This document shows positions 1-10,697 of a stretch of DNA of 64,000 bases, piece by piece; position 1 is the stretch's first letter, and every line of letters begins with the position of its first letter. The stretch comes from Thalassia testudinum. Taxonomy: Eukaryota; Streptophyta; Magnoliopsida; Alismatales; Hydrocharitaceae. A program made the translations under genes and the position numbers. The notes beneath the pieces are model-generated. The model saw only the letters and a program-made list of their open reading frames with translations. It was not told where the DNA came from and did no database searches. Where the stretch lies: positions 8,086,501 through 8,150,500 of the forward strand of contig JAZHRO010000012.1 of the NCBI GenBank assembly GCA_037157565.1. The letters run 5' to 3'.

Positions 1-2
1 TT

Positions 3-293
3 GTTAAAGAAGGCATTGGATTCAAAGTCAGTAAGAAACAAGGTTTCTTCAGCTTAAGTAAGAACCAGCGCATCCTCCAATCATAAGAACCATTCACACT
101 AGCTTATCAGGTAGCACAAGTATTCTACATGCCTGATAATAGCAGAAATTGGTGGATTATATTAGTTAGAGCTCAACCACATGAATAATATGATGCGGGA
201 AAAGATTTACACCCAAATGTTGAATCTAAAGCATATCAACAAAACCTACAAAGTGATGAACTTACCCCTGGTGCAACTGACATTGACGTATAA
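3..293 (+). pseudogene. CACTA transposase, C-terminal remnant (DUF4216-like)
   Basis: Reading the frame that starts at position 3 gives about 95 residues ending in a natural TAA at 291-293. The stretch contains GFFSLSKNQRI, then EPFTLAYQVAQVFYMPD and NWWIILVRAQPHE, followed by YDAGKDLHPN. This matches the C-terminal DUF4216-type segment of TNP2-like CACTA transposases, where a phrase of the form QVFYV-D precedes a tryptophan-rich strand. Two in-frame stops interrupt it, one just before EPFTLAY and one after RAQPHE. Each could be a single base change of a sense codon. The N-terminal and catalytic parts lie left of the window. The identification is from remembered family pattern, not a search. 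Confidence 0.65.
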
Positions 294-1263
294 GGTAATT
301 TATCAAAAGTATTAATCTATAACCATAAATATAAATAATTTAAGAAATTCTTAGTTGTCTGTTTTGTTTAAATTTCCTTTAAATTGTTTTATCTTTTATC
401 AAAACTTATGTTCATTTATATTTCCAAACTAAAATTTACTTTATTGCTTTCTCATATAAGTTCTTTGCATTCTCCTACTGTTTGTGCACAGTTTGTGGAT
501 CATTCCGTCACCATGGTGAGTTTCTTACTACTTTTTCTTTAAAATGTTGTTATCATGTTAAATGTAGGGTGTGGCTAATTAGGTTTATTTTTTGTGTAGG
601 GTGTGCCCACTTAGATTTATTTTTTGTGTGGAATGATGCATTTATTTATTTTTTGTATATTGAATGTTTTCTGTTGAATGTGGAGAAGAATAAGGAGAAA
701 GGGAAATGGAGGGGAGAATGGATGAGAAGGATAAAGGAGAAGGGAGAAAGAGAAGGAGAGGAAAGAGGAAGGGAGAACTAGAGGGAAATGAAGCAGATGG
801 TAAGGGAAATGGAAGGATGGGAAGGGGAAAGGGGAAGGGAGAAGTGGAGGGAAATGAAGGGGAGGATAACGAAAATGGAGGGATGGGAAGGTGAAGGGAG
901 AAATAGAAGGAGAAGGAGGAAGGAGAAGTGGAGGGAAATGAAGGGGAAGATAAGGGAAATGGAGGGGAGGGGAAGGGAAATGAAGGAATGGGATGGGGAA
1001 AGGGGAAGAGAAAAAGAGGAGAAGAAAGAAGAAGGGATAAGGGGAGGGAAATGGAGGGAAAGGGAAGGGGAAAGGGGAAGGGAGATATCATTTCATTTTC
1101 AGTTTCATTTATATATGCTTATTTCATTTTCATTTATTTGTATGCTTATTTCATACTGGACTTTTGAAATACCACAATATATAGGGGAAATGCTACCGAT
1201 TTAAAAAAAAATATTTGATTATTTGTGATGTTTTTACGCAGGTTATTTTCAAGAAAAAAGCTA
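294..1263. other. Intergenic/intronic part of the CACTA element
   Basis: No coding sequence is supported here. The first part is AT-rich; 664-1088 is almost purely purine; the rest is AT-rich up to the start of the second broken gene. Open frames on both strands in the purine tract come from its low complexity. Confidence 0.6.
664..1088 (+). repeat. Purine-rich low-complexity tract
   Basis: About 420 bases are almost all A and G on the plus strand, built from irregular variants of GGGAAATGGAGGGGA. Pyrimidines appear mainly as the T of ATGGA and ATGAAG units, so it looks like a decayed minisatellite. It lies between the two broken CACTA genes. Confidence 0.8.
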
Positions 1264-2358
1264 ATGAGTCGTAGGGAGGAGGCTTAGGCCTCCCAGTAGC
1301 CTGCCCCCCCCCCCCCCCAGCAGCCTCAGCCTCAGCCTCAGGCTCACCATCGGCAACAGCCCACTCACCCCAGGCACCTCGTCATCAATTTTTGAGGCCT
1401 GTAGATGTGGCTTGATATTTCCAGAGTCAGGGGAGGGGAGGTAGGGGAAGGGGAAGAGTCCGATGCCTCCTCCGATGGATCTTCCAGCAGAGGATTCTGA
1501 CTACGAGGAGGATGTGACCGCCGATGAGGAGGAGGAGGATAGTACTTCATTTGAGGACGTTGGCTTGGATGATTAGCCAGAGTAGACGTCTAGCCCAGAT
1601 CCTTCTCAGCCAGGATGTTCTGCACCACCACCACCCTTCCGCAATTTAGGTATGAATTTAATGTTTGGTAAATGTTATGATTTATTTATTTCTTTGTTAT
1701 TTAATTTTATGTTTTAATTTTGTCTTATAGGTGCACATAGGGGAAGAGGTCCCACGTGGAATAGGGACTTAGAGAGAATTCCACATGGGGTTCATATTTC
1801 AATGTGGATCACACTAACGAGGGAAGCAATGGACTATCCTCCATTCGTCAGCAGACTGGGTACGCTGACGAAGGCAATCATCCCACTGTCCTACTTCGAT
1901 TGGAGGGAGGTGCCAAAGGACTTGAAAATGCAGCTCATGCAAGAGTTAGATGTAATTGGTAAAAATTAATAACTTATGTACATTGCTTTATATAAGTTTA
2001 AATTATGTAACAATTTTTGTTCTCTTACATCCGTAGCGCAAGGAAAAGCGGCACCGCCTCGAGGTGGTATGAGAGAAGGGGAGCATCATCCTCTTCAGCT
2101 GAGGTGCCAGAGATGAGGAAGGAGATTGTGGTATTACACCGTAAAGACGAGGAGAATTCCCAACAAATCGATGAGCTGACGACGCTAATCAGGGACAATG
2201 CGATGCAAACTAAGGAATCCAACAAAACTATCAAGGACTTGCTGGCATTACTTCAGAATGAAGGTATTGATCACCCGTCCCTTCATCAGTATAAAGATCG
2301 TCATAATGACGATGATTTAGGTAGTAGCAGTACTGGAGGAATTGGTGCCACAACATGA
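1264..2358 (+). pseudogene. CACTA accessory (Ptta/En/Spm-type) protein, broken
   Basis: An ATG at 1264 opens a frame beginning MSRREEA that stops almost at once at a TAG. A proline/glutamine-rich stretch with a long C run and an acidic stretch (EEDVTADEEEEDS) follow to about 1580. A second exon runs from 1731, after an intron ending in AG, to 1958, before GT. It includes HISMWITLTREAMDYPPF and FDWREVPKDLKMQLMQEL. A third exon, from about 2037 to the TGA at 2356-2358, has a coiled-coil-like segment with EMRKEIVVLHRKDEENSQQ. The W-x2-VP-x3-K pattern and the coiled-coil C-terminus are typical of the second protein of plant CACTA elements, which binds subterminal repeats. The early stop makes this a pseudogene unless a downstream start is used. 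The exon boundaries are inferred. Confidence 0.55.
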
Positions 2359-2544
2359 TTGTAGTTTTTATATACATTATCATTAGTAATGAACTCTGTA
2401 TACATTATTTCATATATGAAATTTTTATTTTGATTGCATGTGTTTTAATTAGATGCAAAAATGTTTTAAGTTGTGTAATTGATTATATTTGTACTACATC
2501 TGTAGTTCTTTATATGTCTTCCACATAAATTAAATCAATTTTAA

Positions 2545-3027
2545 AAAAATGGTTTCTAGACCATTATTAACGGACAACAATATTAGCTTTGTCGACCATT
2601 ATTTAAGAAACATCGGCAATATTAATATTCTCGACCGTTTGAAATCAAACGAAAATATTGGAATTCCAACCGTTATATATGAACAGTTGAGAATATTAAT
2701 ATTCTCGACCGTCCACAAATGGACAACAATACAAATATTCTCGAGCGTTTTTGATAAACGGTCAAGAATATGATCTTAGTCGATTGCCTAAATACCTGTC
2801 GAGGTAAATATTTTCATCGACCGTTTATTTGTAACGGTCGAGAAAAAGCTTTCTCAACCGTCGCAAATAGACGAGAGAAATAATCAAACATCGAGTTGTG
2901 GTCTGCCTTTTTCCCAACAATATTGTCCAAAAACGGTCAAGAAAACCCAATAGCGATAGAACACTCCTCGACCCTTTTTCTCGATGATTATTTGAACATT
3001 ACCAACCGTTTTTAATGGTCAACAATA
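2545..3027. repeat. CACTA subterminal repeats
   Basis: The core TCGACCGTT and close variants occur about ten times in both orientations, for example near 2587, 2629, 2706, 2755, 2817, 2836, 2857, 2933, 2966 and 3003. Many lie next to AATATTCTCG or CAACAATA. In CACTA elements such arrays bind the element's own DNA-binding protein and are needed for transposition. Confidence 0.7.
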
Positions 3028-3045
3028 CTCAATATTCTTATAGTG
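3028..3045 (-). repeat. CACTA 3' terminal inverted repeat
   Basis: Read on the minus strand the end is CACTATAAGAATATTGAG, which gives the superfamily its name. It closes the subterminal repeat array. The partner end is not in the window. Confidence 0.7.
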
Positions 3046-3120
3046 GGAATTCGCAAAGCGAATACCCAACAAAGATAATTTACAACAATCCTATAGAGCC
3101 ACAAAGTATAAATGAGATCT

Positions 3121-4555
3121 AGCTACTATAGGTTAAAGAAACTTCCCTTTGATGGAAGTGCATCGACTAGCAATGTGGTGTGCATGAACCACGCAGGGCA
3201 CGATGACGCTCTCGTATGTGAAGACGAGAGAGCGGATGCACAATGATGATGATACTCTCAAGTGCACATGTAGACTAAGGGTTGGAGAGCAAGATCACCA
3301 CTAGATGATTTCTTCTTTGCTTGGACACAATATGAAGTGAAAGTAGTATATCAAGGTGTGTTAACCAAAGGAAGGGTCCTCCTCATTTATAGAGGCCCTA
3401 AAAAGGGTTTAGAAGGCCTTGGAAGCTTTCATAGCCATTGGGAACAAATCACAAAAGGTGAAGCCAAAATCCTAATGAAATCAAGGTCATTTATGAGTCT
3501 AACAGGGTTATCAAATGTCTGGATTTAAGGTCAGACACCTGGCAGTACATCTGATTTAAAGATCGGTCGTCTGATCTAGAATGGTTGATCATCTAGATGA
3601 TGTTGGATCAAGCCGGACATCTAACAAGTCATTTATAAGACATCTAAGAAGATTAACAGATGTCTAAATCTAGATGGGATTCTTCCTATTTTCACCAGAT
3701 CAAAACAGGGTTCTAGATAATTTTAGGTCAGACAACAAGTCGGTAGCTTGGCAAAGTGTCTGGACGTCTGGAAAGAGAAATCTCTATGGGAATTGATTTC
3801 TCAAGGCTCAAACGACTATTAGGGTCTGACAAAAGTAGGTTTGGGTTAGATGTAGCATAACGTCTATTTATCAAACATTTGGGAGGCTCTATGGATGTCT
3901 GAAAATAAAATAGATATAATCATAAGATAATCCTCAAATAATGTTATGACAAACCAACGGTCCTCTTGTTAGACATTTGTTAAGGTCATCAGATGTCTTC
4001 TAAGATGTTTGGACTATGAGCTGGTCGTCTAAAAGCAACGATCAGAGAAGACTAACTTCAGCTTAAATGTTTGGATGTCTGTACAAACTATCAAACATCT
4101 TAAAGTCTAGGATCAGACATCTGAAGTCCAGGTTGGACATCTAATCAGGCTGTCTGGTTTCTATATTGATTTCTTGATTCATTTCTAGGGTTTGCCTAAG
4201 TGTTCTAGTGATGGAATAGTATTCCTAGGACTAATGTTTGTTACTTTGGGCTCTTTAATAATGAATCTAATAGAATAAAGAGCAAAAACCAAAATAAGAG
4301 GTACAACATACATGAGGGACAAAATATCTGTCATATTCTTCATCTTCATATATCTTTGAGATTTCACTCCAAGCAAAGCTCCATCTTCTCTTCTCTTCCA
4401 TCAAGTACCTCCAATCCACCATGAATGAGAGCTTGAGCTCCTTCATACTTGAATACATTTGCATTATTCCTGAAAACTCAAACTCAATGCAAATATTAAA
4501 TATCAAGTGTTTTATTATCATCAAAATTAATGATTGAGGTACTCTTGCACCAACA
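3121..4555 (-). mobile_element. Solo-LTR-like sequence, SIRE/Maximus type (Ty1/copia)
   Basis: On the minus strand the sequence starting at 4555 reads TGTTGGTGCAAGAGTACC and soon after TTTTGATGATAATAAAACAC, an LTR opening known from SIRE/Maximus copia elements. A TATA box lies 1.2 kb in, at 3385-3392. The 5-bp word GATCT flanks the unit at 3116-3120 and 4556-4560, and the joined flanks resemble the second copy of the local duplication near 5170-5210. No primer site or internal region is seen, so a solo LTR fits. The right-hand end does not read CA, so that boundary is uncertain. The interior (3520-4190) is full of degenerate AGACATCTG/GTCTGGATG words. Confidence 0.45.
3385..3392 (-). promoter_or_regulatory. 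TATA box of the SIRE-like LTR
   Basis: The minus strand reads CTCTATAAATGAGGAGG, a strong plant TATA context, placed where U3 would end in the 3121-4555 LTR. Confidence 0.4.
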
Positions 4556-4560
4556 GATCT

Positions 4561-4800
4561 TAGTTTGTATGTTCAACACATTAGTTTCAAATGTAATATA
4601 ACATATTCTTATGTTTGCTGCTATATGTTCTATTCGTAATCTCAAGATAGGTGTCATATGTTTTGAAATGGAGTGCATCTAAAAAGTTTTTTGCTAAAAT
4701 CGAGTGTTGCTGTATGTTTTTTGCTGAAATGGAGTGCTATTATATCTTTAGCTTTCTACGGAATTGTTATGTTCTATAAGTAATAGTGAATATCATTGGG
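4561..4800 (+). repeat. Direct repeat, copy 1
   Basis: This segment, starting with TAGTTTGTATGTTCA, recurs at 5195-5426 with roughly 80% identity by eye. Both contain repeated TGAAATGGAGTGC units. The SIRE-like LTR sits at the left edge of this copy. Confidence 0.6.
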
Positions 4801-5194
4801 AAGTTTGTCTTAAGCAAAAAATACATAGCACAGAAATGTTTAGTTTTTCCTATGAAAGGAAACACCTATTATTTGTCTTGTTTTTTGTTAGTCATTCTTC
4901 ACATGCCCAACTACCATTTAATAGATGTTAAAAAAGCCATAAGGTAAATAGTTAGGATAAAAGGATTTCAGCATGGGCATCAAGTATATCATATTGAAAC
5001 AATATCTGAATTTGTGATACTTGTTCATTCATAACTACCAAGATCAACTAAGAAAGAATTATTATTGCCTAGCAAATAAGTAAATTTAGTTGGAAACCTG
5101 CTCCAACAAGAAAAAGACATCTGTTTAGTAATGCCTAGATTATGAAATAACGAAGTGGCTAAGTTCATCAGCACAAAAGTAATCCTGTGAATCT

Positions 5195-5426
5195 CAGTTT
5201 GTATGTTCAGCACATTACTTTCAAATGGAATATAGCATATTCTTATTTTTGCTGCTACATAGCTACTGTATGTTTTGAAATGGAGTGCATATGAATTGTT
5301 CTTTACTAAAATGGAGTGCTTCTATATGTTATTTGCTGAATAGAGTGTTGTATGTAATCTTTACCTTTCTAAGCATTTGTTATGTTCTATTAGTAATAGC
5401 GAATATCATTGGGGCATTGCTTGTTG
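5195..5426 (+). repeat. Direct repeat, copy 2
   Basis: Second copy of the 4561-4800 segment, about 634 bp downstream, with the same internal TGAAATGGAGTGC units and the same closing words around GAATATCATTGGG. Confidence 0.6.
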
Positions 5427-6899
5427 CGTGATTCACAACTTCTTATTAAGAGATGGGGGACTGATGAATTTTACAACAAAAAGTATAAAGCTTGCGTGGG
5501 CGACCATTCTGGAGAGCAATGACCACTCTTAGGAGAAAGAACCATGGGGACACTATCCCTAAGCCATCACTGACTTTAAGTCAAGCAGAATCCGAAGGGG
5601 CGGACAGATTAGAGAGTCAATGGCAAATTCAATGTGGGAGGAATGGGAAAGGAGAAATGCATAATGATGATGTATCTACATGGTTTAATTTGTGATGCAT
5701 TATGATGATGTATCTGCATGGTTCTTGTATATGTAATCGTAAGGAAAGTGCTAGACTCCATTGTAGTCATTGTAATATTTCAATTCCTCCCTTTGGTGAT
5801 TTAAGTTTTTAAATAACCATTGCAAATTGTCAATTCCCACTAGTCCATGTGTAAGCATATAATTTCAGGGATGGAAACTGCCCCTTACTACACTAGAGGG
5901 GACTGGTATCATTGACATCAATGCCTATTTGTAGAACCATACAAGCTTATTTTCGAATTAGAGAACATCCAAAGTATGGATCCCCTAGATCGGTTATTCT
6001 ATGTTTGTCCTCGAGGAGATAAAGTTAGTTCACTAATCTCAAACTTGCCTAATAAAGTGGGTTGAAATTTGCCTAAAAAATCATAATTCAATTCAATCTA
6101 GAGTTGCAAGTGCAAACAACCTTCACGAGGGAACTTCCCAACCTTTCATACATTGAAGGTGGAGCGTAACTTCATGGCTTGCTTGTATGCGAAGTTGGAG
6201 GAAAGAACTAACATTCACTAACAAGTCAGCTACAGAGTGCCTACACAGAGCTGCAACATCTAAAGTCAAAGTTGGATCACTTAAGGGCGAAGACTGACAC
6301 TCCTAGTGCATAAATTGGTATCTTTCATTGAATGCTTTAACAACGATAACTAAATGTGTTCTTTGCATGTATTCTACCTTCAACTCCTCTTCCTTAGAGT
6401 TGCACTCTATCTATTTCCTTCAGTATTTCATATGTATTACGTATGCGCATGACGTACCTACTCATTGATGAGGTGTGGCTCATCATAGTTAAAATGCCCA
6501 AGTTAAGCTAGAAATTAGATTAAATGCTACTATATTAACACATGAAATGGGTTAAATGTGGGAAATAGTGAAAAAGACATAAAACATCAAATCTATGTTA
6601 AAAATGCAAAATTAGGTCATTAAATGAGATATTCTATTAATTAATATAAATTGATGATTCATTTGCAAATTGAACAAACATTTGAGTTCAAAACTTCAAA
6701 TCAAAAGTAAAATTAACTTCCTAAATGATCAATTATGCTCAAATAAAAACTTGGTTATATTTGGACATCATTAGGACCTTGCATTAATAGTTTTTCACTT
6801 AGGTCTTTAGGTCATATACATTTTATTCACCTAAAAACCTTCCAGGGACCATTTTGATAACCCCCAGGGGCCTATTTGCAACAACTAAGGACTGTTATA
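5427..6899. other. No recognisable gene
   Basis: AT-rich sequence. An open frame at 5492-5695 (67 residues, MRGRPFWRAMTTLRRKNH...) has no motif I recognise and no clear context. I see no transposon end or RNA gene here. Confidence 0.5.
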
Positions 6900-7463
6900 A
6901 AGTGCTTTCTCGCCACTTATGAGCTTCTGAGTAATTGTTTCACCCCTTCGCCCATATGGGTCTTCGGGCAAAATCGCCAACAGACCTGCAACTGTACGAG
7001 TCCACTATAGCCGCAAGGAACTTGATAACACTGCATATGGAGGTGATAATTCTGTTAAATAGAGCCCATCTTAAGAATAAAAGACACAACATAAGTAGAA
7101 TGGGAGCATTGCATGCATCATATACCAAGATTGCTTATAAAACTGTATTAATGGCCATTTGTGTAAGCACTTGTCAAAGTAAGCCTCAGATGAGCAATCG
7201 GACCGCACGGATGGATTCAGAACGACGAACGGCGTCCAACAGACTCAAAATCGGCCAAATCCGACATCCGGAGCTCCCACAATGGGCCCAAGAATTTCTG
7301 ATCGTTGATCTAATGATCAACGGCCCTCGTTGCACCATGTGGTGCCCGCTCACCGCGCACCGCTTCCACCTTCAGTCAGAGATCAAATCTCAGTCATCGA
7401 TCTCTGATCGAACAGCCGAGAACCGCGTGCACACCCGCGATCGCCGCAACAAAGCAGCGAGCG
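6900..7463. other. Left flank of element T1, possible old LTR fragment
   Basis: GC content rises toward the insertion. A 178-residue open frame (6935-7471) reads without recognised domains. With 16954-17650 this may form one older LTR-like unit interrupted by T1: the right part has a TATA-like TATTTAAACC and the phrase CCCTGAGATCGACACTCGG, which resembles Athila/Tat LTR ends. The boundaries are not established. Confidence 0.3.
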
Positions 7464-7536
7464 TGGCGTAATGGTTAACGCGCACGCCCACACACACGCG
7501 ACGTAGGTTCGAGCCGCGTGGTGTAAGAATTTGAAG
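7464..7536 (+). mobile_element. SINE-like tRNA-derived insert
   Basis: TGGCGTAATGG at 7464-7474 fits an RNA polymerase III A box and GGTTCGAGCC at 7506-7515 fits a B box, 42 bp apart. GCGT and ACGC around the A box could pair as a D stem, but anticodon and T stems do not form well, so this is not a working tRNA. The 10-mer GCAGCGAGCG stands directly on both sides (7454-7463 and 7537-7546), as expected for a retroposed SINE or tRNA-like fragment with a target-site duplication. Confidence 0.45.
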
Positions 7537-7544
7537 GCAGCGAG

Positions 7545-9256
7545 CGCGTTCTCTTCAGAATTAATTCCTCTACCCATCTACAGTAGCTATACACTGTTTT
7601 GAGACTTTCCTTGTGTTTGATCCTTGTGATAGGACCTCATTCAGTTGTAGTCTTGGGAGTCGCGGAGGCACGCGGGATTCCCGATCACACCCCCATTACT
7701 CCCGTTGTACCTGGTAGAGTAGCTTTAAGTTATTAATAAAATCTGTTAAATTATGAAACCATAAATAGAACCTAGGACATTGCATGAACCCTAGGAATGA
7801 GAAATAGATGGAATGATAGCTCCTAGGTGTTGCATGAATCCTAGGACTGGAAAACTAGATTGTATGATAGATCCTAGGATATGGCATGAATCCTAGGATG
7901 GAAAAACTAGTGGAATGTATAATACCGCAGTCTTGGAAAATGGAAAGAGATATAAAGCTGCCTGTAATTTGAATTAACAGCTGCCTGTTGTGAATAGATA
8001 ACGTGGTCGAGAACATGGATTGTAAGAATGTGAAACTGGAAAGTGAAACCTGGATGTTTGAGTAAAAAGGATGGAACCCTACGGGGAAGTAGGAGTAGAA
8101 CTCCTGGAAAGTGAATGGAATAGTTTTGGGGAAGTGAGCTGGCCCTTGAGTACGGAGTACCAAGGAGAGCGACTGTCCCCTGTTTAGTGCAGAGCGGAGC
8201 CAGCCGCCCCAGGGACCCGGGGTTAGGACTGGCTACTCTGTACCGACTTGCTGGCCCTTGCGTACGTGGTACCGAGGAGAGCTACTAGTGTAGGGAGGTA
8301 CTAGCTACCCCACGGGCCCCGGGGTTCTGCTAGCCTCCCACACCGACTTGTTAGGCCCGCAGGGGCAAACCAGGGTAGTCAGGCGAGGGTGCGCAGACTG
8401 TGGAGGGGCAAGGCCCCGGTTTGGTTACTGTGGAGGGGTTGGACCCCTGTTACTGAGAGGGCTCTACCCTGGACTGGTTCCGTGCTGTGCTTTGGGCGCA
8501 CCCGTTAACGGAAACGACTGACCGCGTGCCAGTACAGGTTAGCTACCTGTGCGTTTATCGCGCATGCCGTAGTCACCGTTACGTCTGTCAGTGACCTTGG
8601 GGTGGTTGACTGAGGGTAGGATCACCACGGGGGACTCTCCCGGCCAGGAGAGCACCACGTGCTACTTCTACTTTTTGGAAAAGACTGCAATCAAGATCGT
8701 TCCCACGAGGAACATTCGAGATCAAGTAAAAGATCTGAGAAATAAATGAAACAGTGAGACAATTGAAAGATGTAAATAAAGAAAGTAATAGAACATAACA
8801 GCTACTGTACACTCTACTGTTTTCTTTAGTTTTAGTTGCCACTCTACTCAGCGTTTTGCTGACGTGTTACACTCGTTACCTTTTTCAGGACCAGGTGTTG
8901 AGCAGCCAGGGTCAGCGGCTGCAGAGGACGCTGGGCCGAGTAGGGTCCAGTAGAGTTACTACTGTCTTTTGTACCTCTTTGTTTCCGTTATAATGAGTAG
9001 TTCTTGTTTCCGCTGTACTTTTCTTTACCTGCAGTTCATGTTATATGATAAATGTTGTTCTACTGTTGTGGTGGTATATACTGTAGTAGTTTCTTTCCTT
9101 ACTGCTGTACTTCCTTACTGTTAGTTATATTCATGCTGAATGGAGTTTATTTTACTGCTCTTTTGGTTACTTCCTCGTTGGACGACTAGGTCTTGGGATT
9201 AGTCGAGTCGGTCCGGTTCTCGTGTCTCGTAGGGACTCGGGAACCGGGTCGTTACA
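7545..9256 (+). repeat. T1 5' LTR, truncated
   Basis: Matches 15244-16953 of the 3' LTR at about 99% and ends in GTTACA. All of U3, the palindrome clusters and the TATA-like box of the full LTR are missing, so this copy should not drive transcription of the element. Confidence 0.9.
7771..7923 (+). repeat. Three 51-bp tandem repeats in the Tekay LTR
   Basis: Units start at 7771, 7822 and 7873, each opening with CCTAGG and containing GCATGAATCCTAGG or a close variant. The same array is at 15468-15620 and, in reverse, in the T2 LTRs (about 46725-46870 and 54465-54610). Weaker traces remain in LTR C and LTR D. Confidence 0.8.
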
Positions 9257-9259
9257 AGA

Positions 9260-9271
9260 TGGTATCAGAGC
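9260..9271 (+). promoter_or_regulatory. T1 primer binding site (tRNA-iMet)
   Basis: TGGTATCAGAGC, the complement of the initiator methionine tRNA 3' end, lies 3 bp after the LTR terminus GTTACA. Confidence 0.9.
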
Positions 9272-9435
9272 AAGGTCGTCCCGAGAAGTGAATCAACTGA
9301 TTGGAAAATAACCAATTCGCATGTTTATAGCTAGAGTAGCCACCACAACATATCTCCTGACTTGAGCTCTTAGAAGTTTCGTTAGGTACCGTCTGTTCTG
9401 ACGATTCCGTTTGGTTTCGCTTCTCCTTGTAGGAG

Positions 9436-10697
9436 ATGCCTCGTCGCGGGACTGGCGAGACTGGCCGCGGGCGCGGCCGAGGGCGAGGTCGGCGAGGTGG
9501 ACGTGCTGTTGTTGAAGTCTCGGTGGACCAGCCACCACTCTCGGGCATCCAGGCCCAGGACCTCACCAGACTGATATGAGATATTGTACGAGAGGAGCTC
9601 CACCCACCGGCCCGAGCGCCTCCTCCTGGGGCTGCAGAGGGGGAGTCCTCTGTGGGACCACGCGACGGACACGGCGCTGGACACGAGGGAGGGGATGGGC
9701 CCCTGCCGCCCCCACCTTCCTCCGACACTTCTGTACACGAGGCACCTTCGCCTGGAGGTGCACCAGCACCTCCCCTACAGCGCCACTTCGAGCTTTTCAG
9801 ACAGTTCCGGAAGCTGAAGCCCCCCTCCTTCAAGGGGGATGAGGACCCGACCGAGGCAGAGGACTGGCTTGAGCAGCTGGAGAAGATCTTCGACACCCTT
9901 CACCCCCCGTGGAGTGCCGCGTGGCCTTTGCCACGTACCAGCTGGAGAGTGCGGCACACCGGTGGTGGAGGGCGGTCCGGGGACAGGAGAGGGAGGAGCC
10001 GACGTGGGACCAGTTCGTCACCCTCTTTTGCGAGCAGTACTTTCCCCAGACGTGGCAGGACCAGAGGAGGCGGGAGTTCCACACTCTCCGCCAAGGGACG
10101 ATGACTGTGAGCGCGTACCGCACGCGTTTCTTGGAGCTGTCCCGCTTTGCAGCGACAGCGGTAGCCACTGAGGAGGAGCGCCTTTGGAGGTTCACCGAGG
10201 GGCTCCAGCCTGCGATCCGGGGGTATGTAAAACCCCTGAAGCTGCCTACGTTTTCGAGGGTGGTAGAGGCAGCTATGACTTACGAGGAGACCAACCCGTC
10301 CGCGCGAGAGACCGACGGCGGGCGGAAGAGGCCCTTTCAGCCAGACTTCTCATAGGGCCGGCGAGAACGGAGACACGTGGCGTCTGCAGGAGAGCCGTCA
10401 CGTTGTGCAGGGCCATCAGTGCCCTTTGGGGGCCCTCGACAGGGGCCAGTCGCCAGCACCGGACCCCCGCCTAGTCGACAGCAGGGACTCACTGAGGGCG
10501 GGAGTCGGGTTCCCCTCTACTACCAGTGTGGCCAACCAGGCCACGTCAGGAGGGACTGCCCATCTAGGGCAGGAGGTCAGCTGATACTTCCCGTGCAGAG
10601 CACTGGAGGGCGTGCAGGAGGCCGCGGTTCCCAGGCGCGAGGAGAAGGACAGCAGTCGCGAGGAGGGTACCGGCCAGCACCTACCCGTCTGACGTAG
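9436..10697 (+). pseudogene. T1 gag (capsid/nucleocapsid), broken
   Basis: ATG at 9436 gives MPRRGTGETGRGRGRG, the same arginine/glycine-rich start as in T2. The retrotransposon gag domain is plain around LKPPSFKGDEDPTEAEDWL and QYFPQTWQDQRRREFHTL. A zinc knuckle lies near 10518-10560. Four defects are visible by comparison with T2: TGA at 9577-9579 for an Arg codon, loss of one G near 9908 that shifts the frame by one, TAG at 10353-10355 for Gln, and TAG at 10695-10697 for Gln at the gag-protease boundary. The first zinc ligand of the knuckle is also changed: YYQCGQPGHVRRDC here against CYQCGQPGHIRRDC in T2. Gag would normally form the particle and bind RNA; this copy cannot make a normal one. 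Confidence 0.9.

Larger units (their letters stand above)
1..3045 (+). mobile_element. CACTA (En/Spm) DNA transposon, 3' part
   Basis: The window opens inside a CACTA-superfamily transposon. Three things agree. A reading-frame remnant at the left edge matches the C-terminal domain of plant TNP2-type transposases. A second broken gene in the same orientation (1264-2358) resembles the accessory Ptta/En/Spm transposase-type protein. The segment from 2545 is dense with short repeats in both orientations and ends at 3041-3045 in TAGTG, the reverse complement of CACTA. The base triplet after the end (3046-3048, GGA) would be the 3-bp target duplication, but the other end lies outside the window. 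Both genes are interrupted, so this copy could move only if supplied in trans. Confidence 0.8.

Noticed and set aside
642..1204. Overlapping open frames on both strands in the purine tract
   Set aside because: Low-complexity composition avoids stop codons; products are runs of E/G/K/R or P/S/F.
6935..7471. 178-residue open frame left of T1
   Set aside because: No domain or coding pattern recognised; it runs into the SINE-like insert.
7464..7536. Functional tRNA gene
   Set aside because: A and B boxes are good, but anticodon and T stems do not pair and no acceptor stem forms.
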